From positions 1,549,974 through 1,613,973 of the forward strand of contig OX155976.1 of the NCBI GenBank assembly GCA_944548615.1: a stretch of 64,000 bases of DNA, given 5' to 3'. The DNA is from Micropterix aruncella (taxonomy: Eukaryota; Arthropoda; Insecta; Lepidoptera; Micropterigidae). A program made the translations under genes and the position numbers. This document shows positions 1 through 12,600 of this stretch, piece by piece (position 1 is the stretch's first letter; each line of letters begins with the position of its first letter). Below the pieces are notes generated by a model, which made no database searches, was not told where the DNA came from, and saw only the letters and a program-made list of their open reading frames with translations.

Positions 1-399
1 AGAATTTGCATTTCTATTTTAATATATTATTCTCTCTTACTATTTAATGACATTAGTATATTTTTATTATTTGTAAGTAGGTAATATTAAATACAATATT
101 ACAGCCATGACAGCCAATAATGATAGTTATGTTTTTAATAATTAAATTTTAAGCATTTAATTTTGTGACGCATCCAAGTGTAGGAATGCCTATCTACTGG
201 AGTAGTTGATTGTATTGTATTGTATTGTATTATATTGCTCTATAATAAGAAATAAAACATCAGCCGAAGAACTACTTTATGTTTTCCTTCTCCGCGCGCC
301 TCCGCAAACCTGGTCATTTCTACATGGACCACAGGCTGTTACAGAGGTACATTTCTAACTCCAAAGTGACATTATCCACAATCCCGCATGAGATCTTAC
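1..399 (-). other. Intron after exon 26, partial
   Basis: AT-rich intron of the projectin gene running off the window. Apart from a short (TGTAT)n run near 209-236, I see nothing recognisable. Confidence 0.6.
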
Positions 400-667
400 C
401 GAATGGATTCTTGGCGATGATGGAGTGGACAGCCTCCAAAGGTTCGGAAACTCCTTCGTTGTTGACAGCGGAGACTCTGAACTTGTACTCTTGCCCTGGC
501 ACCAGGTTGGCGATTTCTGCCTTCGGATCTTTGACCTTCGCTGCTGGAAGCCATCTACCGGTTTCCGTGTCCATCTTCTCCACTAGGTAGTGGTCAATCG
601 GGGCGCCGCCGTCATCTAGTGGAGGGTTCCACTTCAGCGTGCAGCCTTCCTTATGCACGTCACTGAT
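400..667 (-). CDS. bt: Projectin exon 26: complete first FnIII (last in window)
   Basis: A 268-bp exon, acceptor ATATTACAG, donor TTCG/GTAAGA. Encodes ISDVHKEGCTLKWNPPLDDG, GAPIDHYLVEKMDTETGRW, LPAAKVKDPKAEIANL, YKFRVSAVNNEGVSEPLE, IIAKNPFG. The gene continues off the left edge. The start of this exon, with its acceptor, is partly duplicated near 1.6 kb. Confidence 0.95.
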
Positions 668-3600
668 CTGTAATATTCGTAATGGTGTTTAAATCGAAGA
701 CATTTTTCGAATCACCAGATGTTGATGTGTACGCGGTTGCGGTAACTATTCTTGATTGCTAAGACGGGAGCAAAGGGAACGTTATACGCCCCTGAACCTT
801 GCTGTGGCGTGCCAAAAAGCCTTGCAAACCTAATTCTCAAACAAATATGTTTAGAACAATCCGTCAACCACTGGAAAAACACGCCAGGGTTGAATCAATC
901 CAAAGCGCTAATTAAGGCCTACGACCTTAAGACGGCCCGTGAGGCCTTATCGCTAAATAGGAACAATCTACGCATACTGGTGAGGGCGCTCACGGGGCAT
1001 TGTGGCCTGAACAAACACATGTTCAACCTCAAGCTCCGAGACACAAAAATGTGCAGGTTCTGTCAAGGGACAGAGGAAACTCCCCTGCACCTCATGTGCG
1101 AGTGTGGCCCGCTGATGCGTAAAAGATACACCCACTTGGGTGGTCATTACCTCCAACCTGTTGCGGTTCTTAAATGACACGAGGCTTAGCGCAGAACTAT
1201 AGTAGGTGGCGGACATAATAGATCAGCAATGGTCGCAGTGTTACAAGGCTCATAAAGACCTTAGAAAAGCCCCACACAACAAATAAAAAAAAACTATTCT
1301 TGATTCTCTAACGAAGACCCAAAAAGTCCTATTTAGGGTAAATAATAAGAGACCCTATCGCTACCCCTCTACATCAAAATTTGAAACAAAGTTAGGAATG
1401 AAATATTGACACAATTGACTAATATATTTGGGTCTCTTTTAAAACTAAATGCGGAATCAGTATTTAATTCCAGAACAGATGGTCTAAATAACATGGGAGT
1501 TTGTAGCACTTTTACGGTATTATAGAGTGATTTGGATAACCAAGGGCTTCGAAAATCTCTCTTTCTCTTCGAAAATCCACTTCAGTGTGCAGCCTTTCTT
1601 ATGCACGTCACTAATCTGGAATATTCATACTTTACAGGTGTTCAATCACTGTTAGAATCGGTCGTTATTGCCGTGTATCTAACTATTGTCAATTCCCTAA
1701 TGAAGGCCCAAACAAACAGTATAATTAATAGAGACCTTAACGTAGTATAATTGCGTAGTTTTATAATTTTTCTAAATGTTGTATTGGAATAAATTCGTAA
1801 GAACCAAAAACGGTTATTTAAAATTCGGTAATATTTTGTGTAATAACTAAACACTTTGTGTAATTAATTTCGCTAAATTATTATTCCAAATATTTCTCTT
1901 CGTTACTAAGCCCACCGGATCTATTCCTGACGGCCGCGCAGAGGAAGGACAAAAAAAACGAAACTTTCAATGATGAATGTCAACACGCACTGCGTAACAC
2001 TGCGATTTATATTATAGACGCTGCTTTCTCCTTATAAGAGCAAGTGGTCGCGGCGCGTACCTTATGAGGACAAAACGATTCTAGCAAAGCGACACACTTC
2101 CAAATCGGTTCAAGCGTTTAGAAGTTATGGCGGAATAAAGAAACGGAAAACATATATAGATGAATCCTAATCACATAACACTCCTTTTGGGCAGTCGTGT
2201 AGACTGGAAAATTCTGGACTAGGAAGGAAGTAGGCTACTGGACAAAAGAGGAACATTCGAGAAGCTACTAAAGATTCGTGTTTAAATATTCAAGATGCTT
2301 AAAAATGTGTAAATATATTGTCTATTGCTATACATATATTTTTTTAACCGACTGCAAAAAAGAAGGAGGTTATCAAAGCGGTTGTATTTTTTTTAATGTT
2401 TGTTACCTCAGAACTCCGTCATTTATGAACCGATTTGGAAAATTCTTTTTTATTTAATAGGATCTATTTCCAGATTGGACCCTGTTCTGAAAATCCTATT
2501 CTGATGATGGGATCCATGAGAAATTGAGGGAACTCCTCAAATATTATCATATGAAGTTGAAAAATTATATGTCGGTTCAACTCCGATGACAATGCATTTT
2601 TTATGGTACAACCAGGGTTCTACAACCAGGGTTGGCTCCCAACAAGGGGACTTCTAAAGTCAGCGGTCAAGACATGAAATTGTATATATGCATTCATTTA
2701 CGACACCCCGCTCTAGGTTTCACTAATACAGGACTGCGGCACCCAGGGTTGGCTTCCAACGAGGGAACTCCTCAACGCTCAATAGCAGAGACACAATTAT
2801 ATACGCATTCAAATATCCTACTAATATTATAAACACGAAAGTTTGTATGTATGTATGGATGTTTGTTACTCTTTCACGCAAAAACTACTGAATGGATTTT
2901 GATGAAACTTTACAATAATATAGCTTACACATCAGAATAACACATAGGCTATAATTTATAAAGATATATGGTTTTCTATCATCGTTATCACAATTTTCCA
3001 TCACCACGCGGGTGAAACCGCTGGGCGCAGCTAGTATACGATATATTTAAAAAAACGTATACGCATTTAATTATGACAGCAAGTTCTAAGTTTTATCATT
3101 ACTTTGTACGCCGCGTATATTTACCAAAACATCATGTATACGAGAAAAAATATCGAGACTACCTCAACTAACTCAAATATTCATTCGCATAATACGCGAA
3201 ATAAAGAGGACTTGCGTCATTTTAAGGTGCGTCTGAGTAAGGTTCGGAATAGCTTTCTCTGCCAATCTTACTTATTCTACAACAAACTTCCATTACACAT
3301 CAGGGGCCTTGGGGAGGTTCACTTTAAGAAAAAGGTACAGGGTATTCTGACTAAAAACCCCATTTATAGCATTGAGGATTTCGACAATATCAATTTTTCG
3401 CAGCTCTATTGACCTACTTGACTATTATTATTCCTTATTCTTTCTATTATTGACTATTTTACAATTGCTTTTTTTTTTCGTCTTCTAACTATTTATTGAC
3501 TATAATTATTATTACTGATTTCTTTGTATTTGTGTTTTTCTTTAAAATATCTTCCCGTATGATAATTTGTGAAATTATCCAATTTTTGTTTGGTTATTTA

Positions 3601-6600
3601 GTACTTAGGATAATGTAGAAAATTAGATAGAAAATTTTACGAAATTACTTAAGAATTTTGATTGAAAATATTGGAAAATGTTGTTTCCTCTATATAACCT
3701 AGAAAATCTGCGCTTGGATGTTCAACGTTCATACCATGCAATACCGACGTTCATATCTTATACCTTAATAAGTATTTATATTATACTTGTTATTTTTATT
3801 ACTTTTGACATAACCAAGTGTATGAACTCCTATCAACTGGTTTAAAATAAAAAAATAAAAAATAAAAAATACATGGCTACATAACTTATAATACACTTAT
3901 ATAAAAAAATTAAATCAGTGTTTTTTTGGTAAAGTTTTGTATGACCTATATTTTGTACTACGGAATATGGTGTAGTGGCACATGATGATGAACAAAGAAT
4001 CACTAAATTCAATAGACATTTTTAATTCCAAGATTCAATGAACGCCATATGACCATCAAAATTGTCTATTTGCTTGTTAGAATAGAATAGAATAGAATAG
4101 AATAACTTTATTGTGATATAAAAACATAACTTACTGGTTTTATAAAAAAGACAATTTATGCACAAATGGCGGACTTATCGCTCTAGCGATATCTTACAGT
4201 CAACCATTTGATAAAAAAAATCCTGATTTTTACAGTACAATACCCAAAGAAGTAGTAAAGTTAATTTTAAAATAAACTTATACAAATATATGTCAGTAAC
4301 TTATGCTAAGGTTGCCCAGGGAAAGATAAAGGAGAGGACAAGGTGAGGTATTTGTAAAAATAAAAGTTTCTTCAACAACTTTTTGAAGTATGCAGCGAAG
4401 GTGCATGCCTGGTAGAGTGAGGGAGCTGATTCCATAAACGAGCAGAATGGACTGTAAAAGAGTGCGTGTAAACAGAAGAATGATGTATCGGAATGGCGGG
4501 TGTGTTATCCCGCCTTGATCGAAGTAGAAGAGCGTGGCCTCCCAAAGGGTGGAAATTCTCTTTAAGATAGGAGGGTGAAGTGGGGTTATTGAGTATGTTG
4601 TAGAGTAGCAAAAACGTATGCAAATTTCTTCGATCGCGTATAGGAAGCCAATGAAGTTGCTCACGAAAGCAGCTAACGTGGTCGAACTTCCGCAAGTTAA
4701 AAACATACCTGAGTAAGACAAACTTGATGACTGTATTCAAAGAATTAATGAAGTCGTTTTTCAAATATGTTTTTTAACGATAATTAATGTACGACAATAG
4801 CATCTTTCAAGTGTGTCTTTCAGGGTTGCACAAATATTTAACACGGACAATTCCCTTTCTAGCACAACAAACACCAGATTTACAGATATAAATGCGCGTA
4901 CATTTAGTATATTACTCACTCTCGTCAACATTATCAATGGAAAGGCATCTCTATTCTCTGAAAATTTGGTGTTGGTTTTTTTTCTACTTCATCATAATTA
5001 TGCGTAGTGTGGTTTATTTCGTACGTGCATGTAGGATTTCAGTCTGACTATTTTATGTTTTATGATTTCATACCTTAAGTGGTCCTTCGGGCTTAGCAGG
5101 CACGTCGAGGACGATGACTTCGATCTGCGCCTCGTCGCGGCCTGAGCTGTTCTCCGCTTTGAGAACATAGGTGCCGGAGTGCTTCCTCGAGGCTACGGCG
5201 ACGGCCAGTTTGATGCGATTTTCGTCGGTGTCCACGTTGAGGTCGTCGCGAGTCTCCAAACGCGCCTTGTTGTGGAACCAGGTCTTGGTTGGCGCCGGTT
5301 CTCCGCTGACTTTGACGTCGAGGCGGATGTGCTGGCCGGCTTTGATGGTGATGTCGCGCATGTTAGTGCGGTCGATCTTGGGTGCAGCTGAAATTAACGA
5401 TAGCGTATTAGAAATGTTAGTATATTTGAGTTTAATGGACTTCGAAACCGTCTCCGATCAACCGATCGGAGGTCGGTTTGCACCCCATGCGTGGAGGCCA
5501 TCGGATGGGTGTTGACCCGTGAGTGTGACCGACCCTGAACACATGGGTCATCGTGGCCACCTCATCATGGGCCCGTTAGCTCCCCACAACTAACAACTTG
5601 CGGTGTCAACTACAACGGGCGAGCCCGTCACTACAGGACGTTTTAACGATTTTCTCGTTCTGTCGCCCTGCAATGAACGTAGAAGACTTTGGACAGAAAC
5701 AAATCCAACGTTCAGCTACGTCACAACCCGCAAGAAGCCAACGCCTTACCGCGAGATAGCCAGTGTTACCTGGCGGGCCGACCCTCGCGCCCTTGCTTCC
5801 AATTGTGACCAGATTTCTCCGGTCTCTCGATGGTTCCGAGTTCGAGGTCACTTGCGCGGTCCTCTCCCTTACGAAGCGGTGAAACGGTGTGCACCGAATC
5901 TATCGCGGACCAAGGCGTCCTTTGCCCGACTCTGAACCGGGATCGGATGGCCAATGGTCATTTCAAGAGCAGTCGCCGTAAGGTAGACAACCACCCCCGC
6001 TCTATAGGAATCAATACAGTTCCCAGACTCCCCCGATTGTTAGTCGGAGAGCACAGTCGATTGGCTTGCGCCGCTCGGTGCGCAGACCGTCCAGGAGCGC
6101 CAGAGGTTTGATTCCCAGGGGAGACTGGTTGACCCAGTGTCCTACCCAGGTTCGCACCCCATGCGTGGAGGCCATCGGATGGGTGTTGACCCGTGAGTGT
6201 GACCGACCCTGAACACATGGGTCATCATGGCCACCTCATCATGGGCCCGTTAGCTCCCAAACTAACAGTCGGGGGAGTCTGGAAGCTGTATTGTTTCCTA
6301 TAGAGCGGGGGTGGTTGCGTACCTTACGGCGACTGCTCTTGAAATGACCATCGGCCTTCCGATCCTGGGTGAAGAGCCGGGCAAAGGACGCCGTGGTCCG
6401 CGATAGAATCGGTATACACCGTTTCACCGCTTCGTAAGGGAGAGGACCGCGCAAGCGACCTCGAACTCGGAACCAATCGAGAGACCGGAGAAATCTGGTC
6501 ACAGTTGGAAGCAAGGGCGCATTTGGCACAATTGGAAGCAAGCAAGGGCAATTGGAAGCAAGGGCGTTGGTCTCTTGCGGGTTGTGGCGTAGCTAGATGG

Positions 6601-9600
6601 TGGACTGTTTTGTCCCAAGTCTTCTACGCTCACTGCAGGTCGATAGAACGACTAATCGTTAAAACTTCCTGTGGTGACAGGCTCGCCCGCTGTAGTCGAC
6701 AACCCAAGTTCTTAGTCAGAGTGCACAGTAGATTGGCTTACGCCGCACGGTGCGCAGACCGTCCAGGAGCGCCAGAAGGTTGGTTCCTAGGGGAAACTGA
6801 CCATAAGGCCAGAGTCCTACCCAGGCTCGCACTTCATGCGTGGAGGCCGTCGGATAGGTGTTGACCAGTGAGTGTGACTAACCCTGAACAGAATGGGTCT
6901 TCGTGGCCAACTCAGCAAGAGCCCATTAACTCCCCATATATGTCTTTTTTCATGGAAAATATTTTTATGTTATCCACTTTGATGTACCATGTTACTATAT
7001 GGCGTTACACTATATCTTTTTCTATGCCGTTCGACTGATCGCCATGAATATTGGTATACGTAGATGTTTGATCACGGATAATATTTTCATGCCATTCTCT
7101 TTGTTGTAACTCGCTCCTCAACATTACTGTAACACGCGATTTTGGGAGCTAATAGGCTTTGTTGCAGTTGGCTACTAAGATCCATATGTTCAGGGTCGGT
7201 CAAACTAACGGGTCAACACTCATTCGGCAGCCTCCACGCAGAAGGGAGAGCCAGGGTAAGACGCTGTCCTGCGGGCTAGTCTCCCCTAGGAGTCAAACTT
7301 CGGGCGCTCCTAGACAGTTTGCGCACCGTGCGGCGCCACTCAATCGATTGTGCATTCCGACTAACATCTTGCGGTGTCGACTACAACGGGCGAGCCCGTC
7401 ACCACAGGACGTTTTAACGATTAGTCGTTCTGTCGCCCTGCAGTGACCGTAGACGACTTTGGACAGTACAATCCTACGTCCAGCTACGTCACAACCCGTG
7501 AGAGTCCAACGCCTTACCGCGAGTGAGCCAGGAATAAACCCGGCGGGCTCGAGATACTCGCGCCCTCACTTCCAATTGTGACCAGATTTCTCCGGTCTCT
7601 CGATTGGTTCCGAGTTCGAGGTCGCTTGCGCGGTCCTCTCCCTTACGAAGCGGTGAAACGGAGTGCACCGAATCTGTCGCGGACCAAGGCGTCCTTTGCC
7701 CGACTCTGAACCGGGATCGGATGGCCAATGGTCATTTCAAGAGCAGTCGCCGTAAGGTAGACAACTACCCCCGCTCTATAGGATACAGTACAGTTCCCAG
7801 ACTCCCCCGATTGTTAGTCGGAGAGCACATTCGATTGGCTTGCGCCGCTCGGTGCGCAGACCGTCCAGAAGCGCCAGAGGATTGATTCCCAGGGGAGACT
7901 GGTTGACCGAGTGTCCTACCCAGGCTCGCACCCCATGCGTGGAGGCCATCGGATGGGTGTTGACCCGTGAGTGTGACCGACCCTGAACACATGGGTCATT
8001 GTGGCCACCTCATCATGGGCCCATTAGCTCCCCATTCCGACTAACAGCATTCCTTTAGAGCAGTGATAGTTGTTAACTTTACAGCAACTCCTCTTGAAAC
8101 GACCATTCCGCTACCCGATACCAGGTGAACAGCCGGGCAAAGAATGCCGTGGTCCGCGTTATATTCGCTGGACACCGTATTACCGCTTCATAAGGGAGAG
8201 GACCGCGCAAGCGACCTCGATCCTGTAACCAGTCAGGAGGCAGGAGGTACCCTGAAGTTTAATTCCAGACGGAGATATTCTTCCAAACTGGTAGCCAGGG
8301 GGCGAGGCTGCCCGCGGGTCCTTTCTTTGGCCTCTGACGGGCAGGTGACGTAACTAGACGGTGGATTGTTCTGCGCTCACCTCACGGGAGACAGAACGAT
8401 CTAATATCGTTAAAACTTTCTAAGGTGACTGGTTCGACCTTTGTAGTTGATAGCTCTAGTTGCACTAACACACTGGAGGATTATTAATCATGTGATGACA
8501 AAAATCAAACTGTGTTTAATGCTTTTCTTTGTACTGTCTTCAATTACCTCTGTGTATTTTCTCTTTTGTATTTTATTCGTACTTCCTTGCGTTTTTTCCT
8601 GTATTATCTTGCGTATTTTCTTTGCTTACCTTTATCATGACTTTTACTATTAAAATTTATGTAAGCAGGCGAATATATAATGGCTTTCATAGCCTTCGGA
8701 GGTTGCAGAGATTCGTCCCTGTAAGCACTAAGCAAACCATAATTCAAAGTCTGCTTCTGCCGTTACTAGACTATGCCGATGTCGCATATTTGGATCTCAC
8801 CGAAAACAGACTGGATAAACTTGAGCGCCTACAGAACGTTTGCATAAGGTACATATTCAATCTGAGGAAGTATGACCATGTTTCCGAGTACCGATCAAAA
8901 TTGCAATGGCTTCGCATACGGGACCGGAGAAATTTGCATATCCTTTCACTTCTATATAATGTCCTACACAATCCTACATCTCCCTCCTACCTCAACGAGG
9001 CTTTTACCGGATTAGGAAGTCATGGTCTCCCACTTCGTTCAAGTCAGAATAATATCCTACGTATCCCAAAACACAATACCACTTTTTTTTCCTACTCCTT
9101 CTCCGTACATGCAGCTCGACTGTGGAATCAGCTTCCTTTAACTATTCGAGGCGCTAGCTCGCTGTTCACCTTTAAGCAATCATTGAAAAAGCACTTCCTT
9201 TCACAATAAATATTAATCATAAATTCTAACCTTTCCGTTATCCCCTCCCTTTCCTTACCTAATTTTGGCAGTTTATTTATTTACTTATTTATTTATTTAT
9301 TTATTTGTTAATATATCAAAATATGTCAAACTCAAAAATTTATTTATATATTTACATTTTACTTTAGATACACACACAATGTATATTATATGCTATAATT
9401 TCAAATTTAATTTTAGGCTATAATTTGTTGCCTACTCTTCTTTTCACACCAGCATGTTGGTTGACTGGAAGATATTGCTGTAGTGTAGCAATAAGTCCGC
9501 CATTGTACCTTATTTTATTGTGCAATAAAGAGATTTTCATTTCATTTCATTTCATTCATTTCATTCATTTCATATAAATATGAATATTGGATCGTTAGTG

Positions 9601-12600
9601 TCTCGTGATATTTTCAGTAACTATTTCTCCTAAAAACATCATTGACACACTCCATCTTCTGCGACGGTGGCATCATCGCCGAAATCTTCGGCGCTATAAA
9701 CTTCACACGGTGTATTATTTTTTTCTTACTTCTTATGTTTAACAACTGCGATAGCCTTCGATTTCATAGTTTTAACAGAATTTTACTGATAGTACTTACC
9801 GAATCTGTCCTTAGCCAATAGGTTGTCAGAGGCTGTGGACGGCTTCGAAGGCCCTGCCTTATTGATAGCCTTTACTCTGAACTGGTAAGTCTTTCCTTCG
9901 ATCAGGTCTGGCACACGGCCTTCGCACTTATTGCCAGGTATCTAAAATACAAGGTAGATGTCATGATCAAATTAATTCTTGAAATTACAGGTGTTGGTGA
10001 AAATCAAATGTCATTTGAAATATAAAAAGCATAAAAAATACTACGGCTAGAAAAAAATACACGAATAAATTGTCCCAAAACTAATCAACCACTTTTCAGC
10101 AAAATTAGACAATTCAATTGATAGACATATTATAATACCAGAAGTTATATTTTTTCCATCCTAAATCGACCGGAGATTTTTATACTAAAGTCATATATGT
10201 AGAGTCTCTCACATTATCCTTATGAGAAAGCCTCGCCATTTTGGTAGTACTTGTAATGCCATCGGGTGGCTTGGGAAAAATAAAAAAATATTTTTTTTGC
10301 TTTTTTTTTCAGAAAAAAAACATTTAAACTTATTATTTCGTCGTACTGATTCGCCTACTACAAGGATGCCACTAAATAAAAACTCACTTTGTAGTAACAC
10401 TTAATACCTTGAGAAAAAGTGCTCGAGAGGCCGTGGCGGCCAAAAGCTATATGAAGCATAATTTTGTGGCCTGGTTGTGAGAACACGGAAAAGAATTTTA
10501 ATACAATTATGCCGGACTTTAAAAACCCGGTCCTTAAGCTATCATTTCGCAGAAACGAAATTGGTAAATTATTTCCATATTAATTGTAAATTATCTTTAT
10601 TCTGTTACTGTTTCCAAAAAAAAAAAAACGAGCGTGATTTGTCTTCAGTTTTTGAAAAACCTAGAGATGATTCTTAAAATTAAAAAATACCATTTACCCC
10701 CAGCGTATGGTCTATTTGCATAGTATCAAGACAGTTTTTGGAACTTCCATACAAAAAATATAAGAAAAAATAAGTATGGCACTCGGGGACTGCCGCGGTA
10801 AAGCTATTGCATAGCATTTTTTAACAACTTATGCAATTATAATTATTTATTTATTGTATTTATGCAGTATGAAGTTTTTTTTCTGATATCAGAAAACTGC
10901 GCTTTACCGGAAAACGTTGATATTATTCCGAATCGATTCGGAATAATTTAAACGTCTTCCGATAGAGCGCACAAATTTTATTCGATAAAGCAAAAAAAAA
11001 ACGGATTTTATTCTTTGACTATTCGAAAAAATTCGTAAATAAAAAGATAGATAATTAAATTATCTTTAAAATGCTGCAGGTTTCATAATAATACCCCAGA
11101 TAGTATTTGCGTAGTAGTCGTTTTTGTGTTCGGTTAGACCTAATTTCACAAATTAATTACAATATGTAATATAAACAAAATCTAACATCTTCAAAGCTAA
11201 GAATATTAGAAAAATGTTCTTGTTTAAGATATATTTTTTTCGAATCGTAAGCAGTACTCGTTTAGACGTAATTATCAGTTTAAAATAATTAATTTTCGTT
11301 AAGAAATTTCTTCATTCGGTCGCCGCGCTGGCCTAGAGTCCCGCGATAAAAGCTATGCAATAGCTTAAAAATGTTTGAAATTACGTAATTTCCAGAAATT
11401 TTATGGCCAAACATTTTTTTTTCTATTTATTAAGATACTTTTGAGTGATATAAAACAAAACAGTGATCTTAAGTTACTTTATTATTGTAATCTAATTTTT
11501 ACTTTATAAAAAACTATTCATTTGATAATTTATTATATTATAATTGAAAAGCTAAATCGACTATTTTAGACTACGCGTGAAGCCGAAATCGTCATTCGTG
11601 ATTGGCCACTGCCAACGGTGGGACGTATTCCCTTGTCGCCGCGGTATACCTATACATCTTTGCAAACATATCTAAATTTTTAGTCGCGTCAACTTGGAAG
11701 GGAGCCTTAACATTTGCACTCAAGCGTAGCCTAACTTTCTATGTATCATCCTTGAAATTTCACAATTTCAATTGTAATAAATCTTTATCTTAGAATACTT
11801 GCAAATGTCAGCAGATAAAAACAGAAAATTAAATTAGATATCTGGGCATAGAAATAGATTAAAAACGTTGCTTTTATTATGTCGACCTGTATGTAACTAT
11901 GTAATGGAATCTAAGGTAACTAATTTAACCATCTTCCAAGGATCGTAGCGTTATGAAAATTGGCAGCCGTATGTAGATCTGATAACAATACAATAATATG
12001 GTACTGTCGAACTGATCTGATGATGGAGTCGGAAGATATGAACTGGAACTTCATGATGGAACATCGTATCATAGCTGTGTTTGGACTTGTTAGAAAAGTC
12101 TTCGAATAAACTTTGACCACGATTAGGTTTCAAGGTCTGATGATGAAGCCGGAAGATAGGCACTGGCATTCCATTATGGAATATCGTATCATAGCTGTGT
12201 TTGGACTTGTTAGAAAGGTCTTGGAATGAACTTTGACTACGATTAGGTTTCAAGGTCTGATGATAAAGCCGGAAGACAGGAACTGGCATTCCATGATGGA
12301 ATATCGTATCATAGTCGTGTTTGCACTCGTGAGAAAGCTCACGTAATGTACTTTGAACACGATCAGGTTTCAAGGTTATAACAAACCTATTATATATTGA
12401 CTTGTAAATATTGAGTGTAAATAGTGTAAATATTGACATGGGTGCCTGTATAAAGCGTGTTTTTAGTGTTTTTTTTAAACTATTAATTTATTACATTACA
12501 TTACATTACATTTTCGTCGTGTCCAATTGACGGCTAAAGACCGCTCTTGGACGTGTCAAAATAATTGGGTTATGTAGTAAGTTTCGTTACTACTCTTTAC

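Noticed and set aside
5171..5515. Plus-strand ORFs opposite exon 25
   Set aside because: Antisense shadows of a well-supported Ig exon; the minus strand has splice sites and domain motifs. Similar shadows occur opposite exons 13, 15, 21 and 22.
5606..7992. Many ORFs of 60-110 codons on both strands
   Set aside because: They all lie in family A copies, whose high GC lowers stop frequency. The same DNA is open in several frames and the peptides match no family.
8529..8650. N-terminal extension of the 8.6-kb retrotransposon ORF
   Set aside because: The Phe/Leu/Ser-rich segment before RRIYNGFHSL is unlike the RT family and is probably flanking DNA read in frame.
11951..12439. Repeat protein of 162 residues
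   Set aside because: The period of 120 bp is a multiple of three, so one clean unit gives an open array. It lies inside a TIR element and there is no known domain; reported as a repeat instead.
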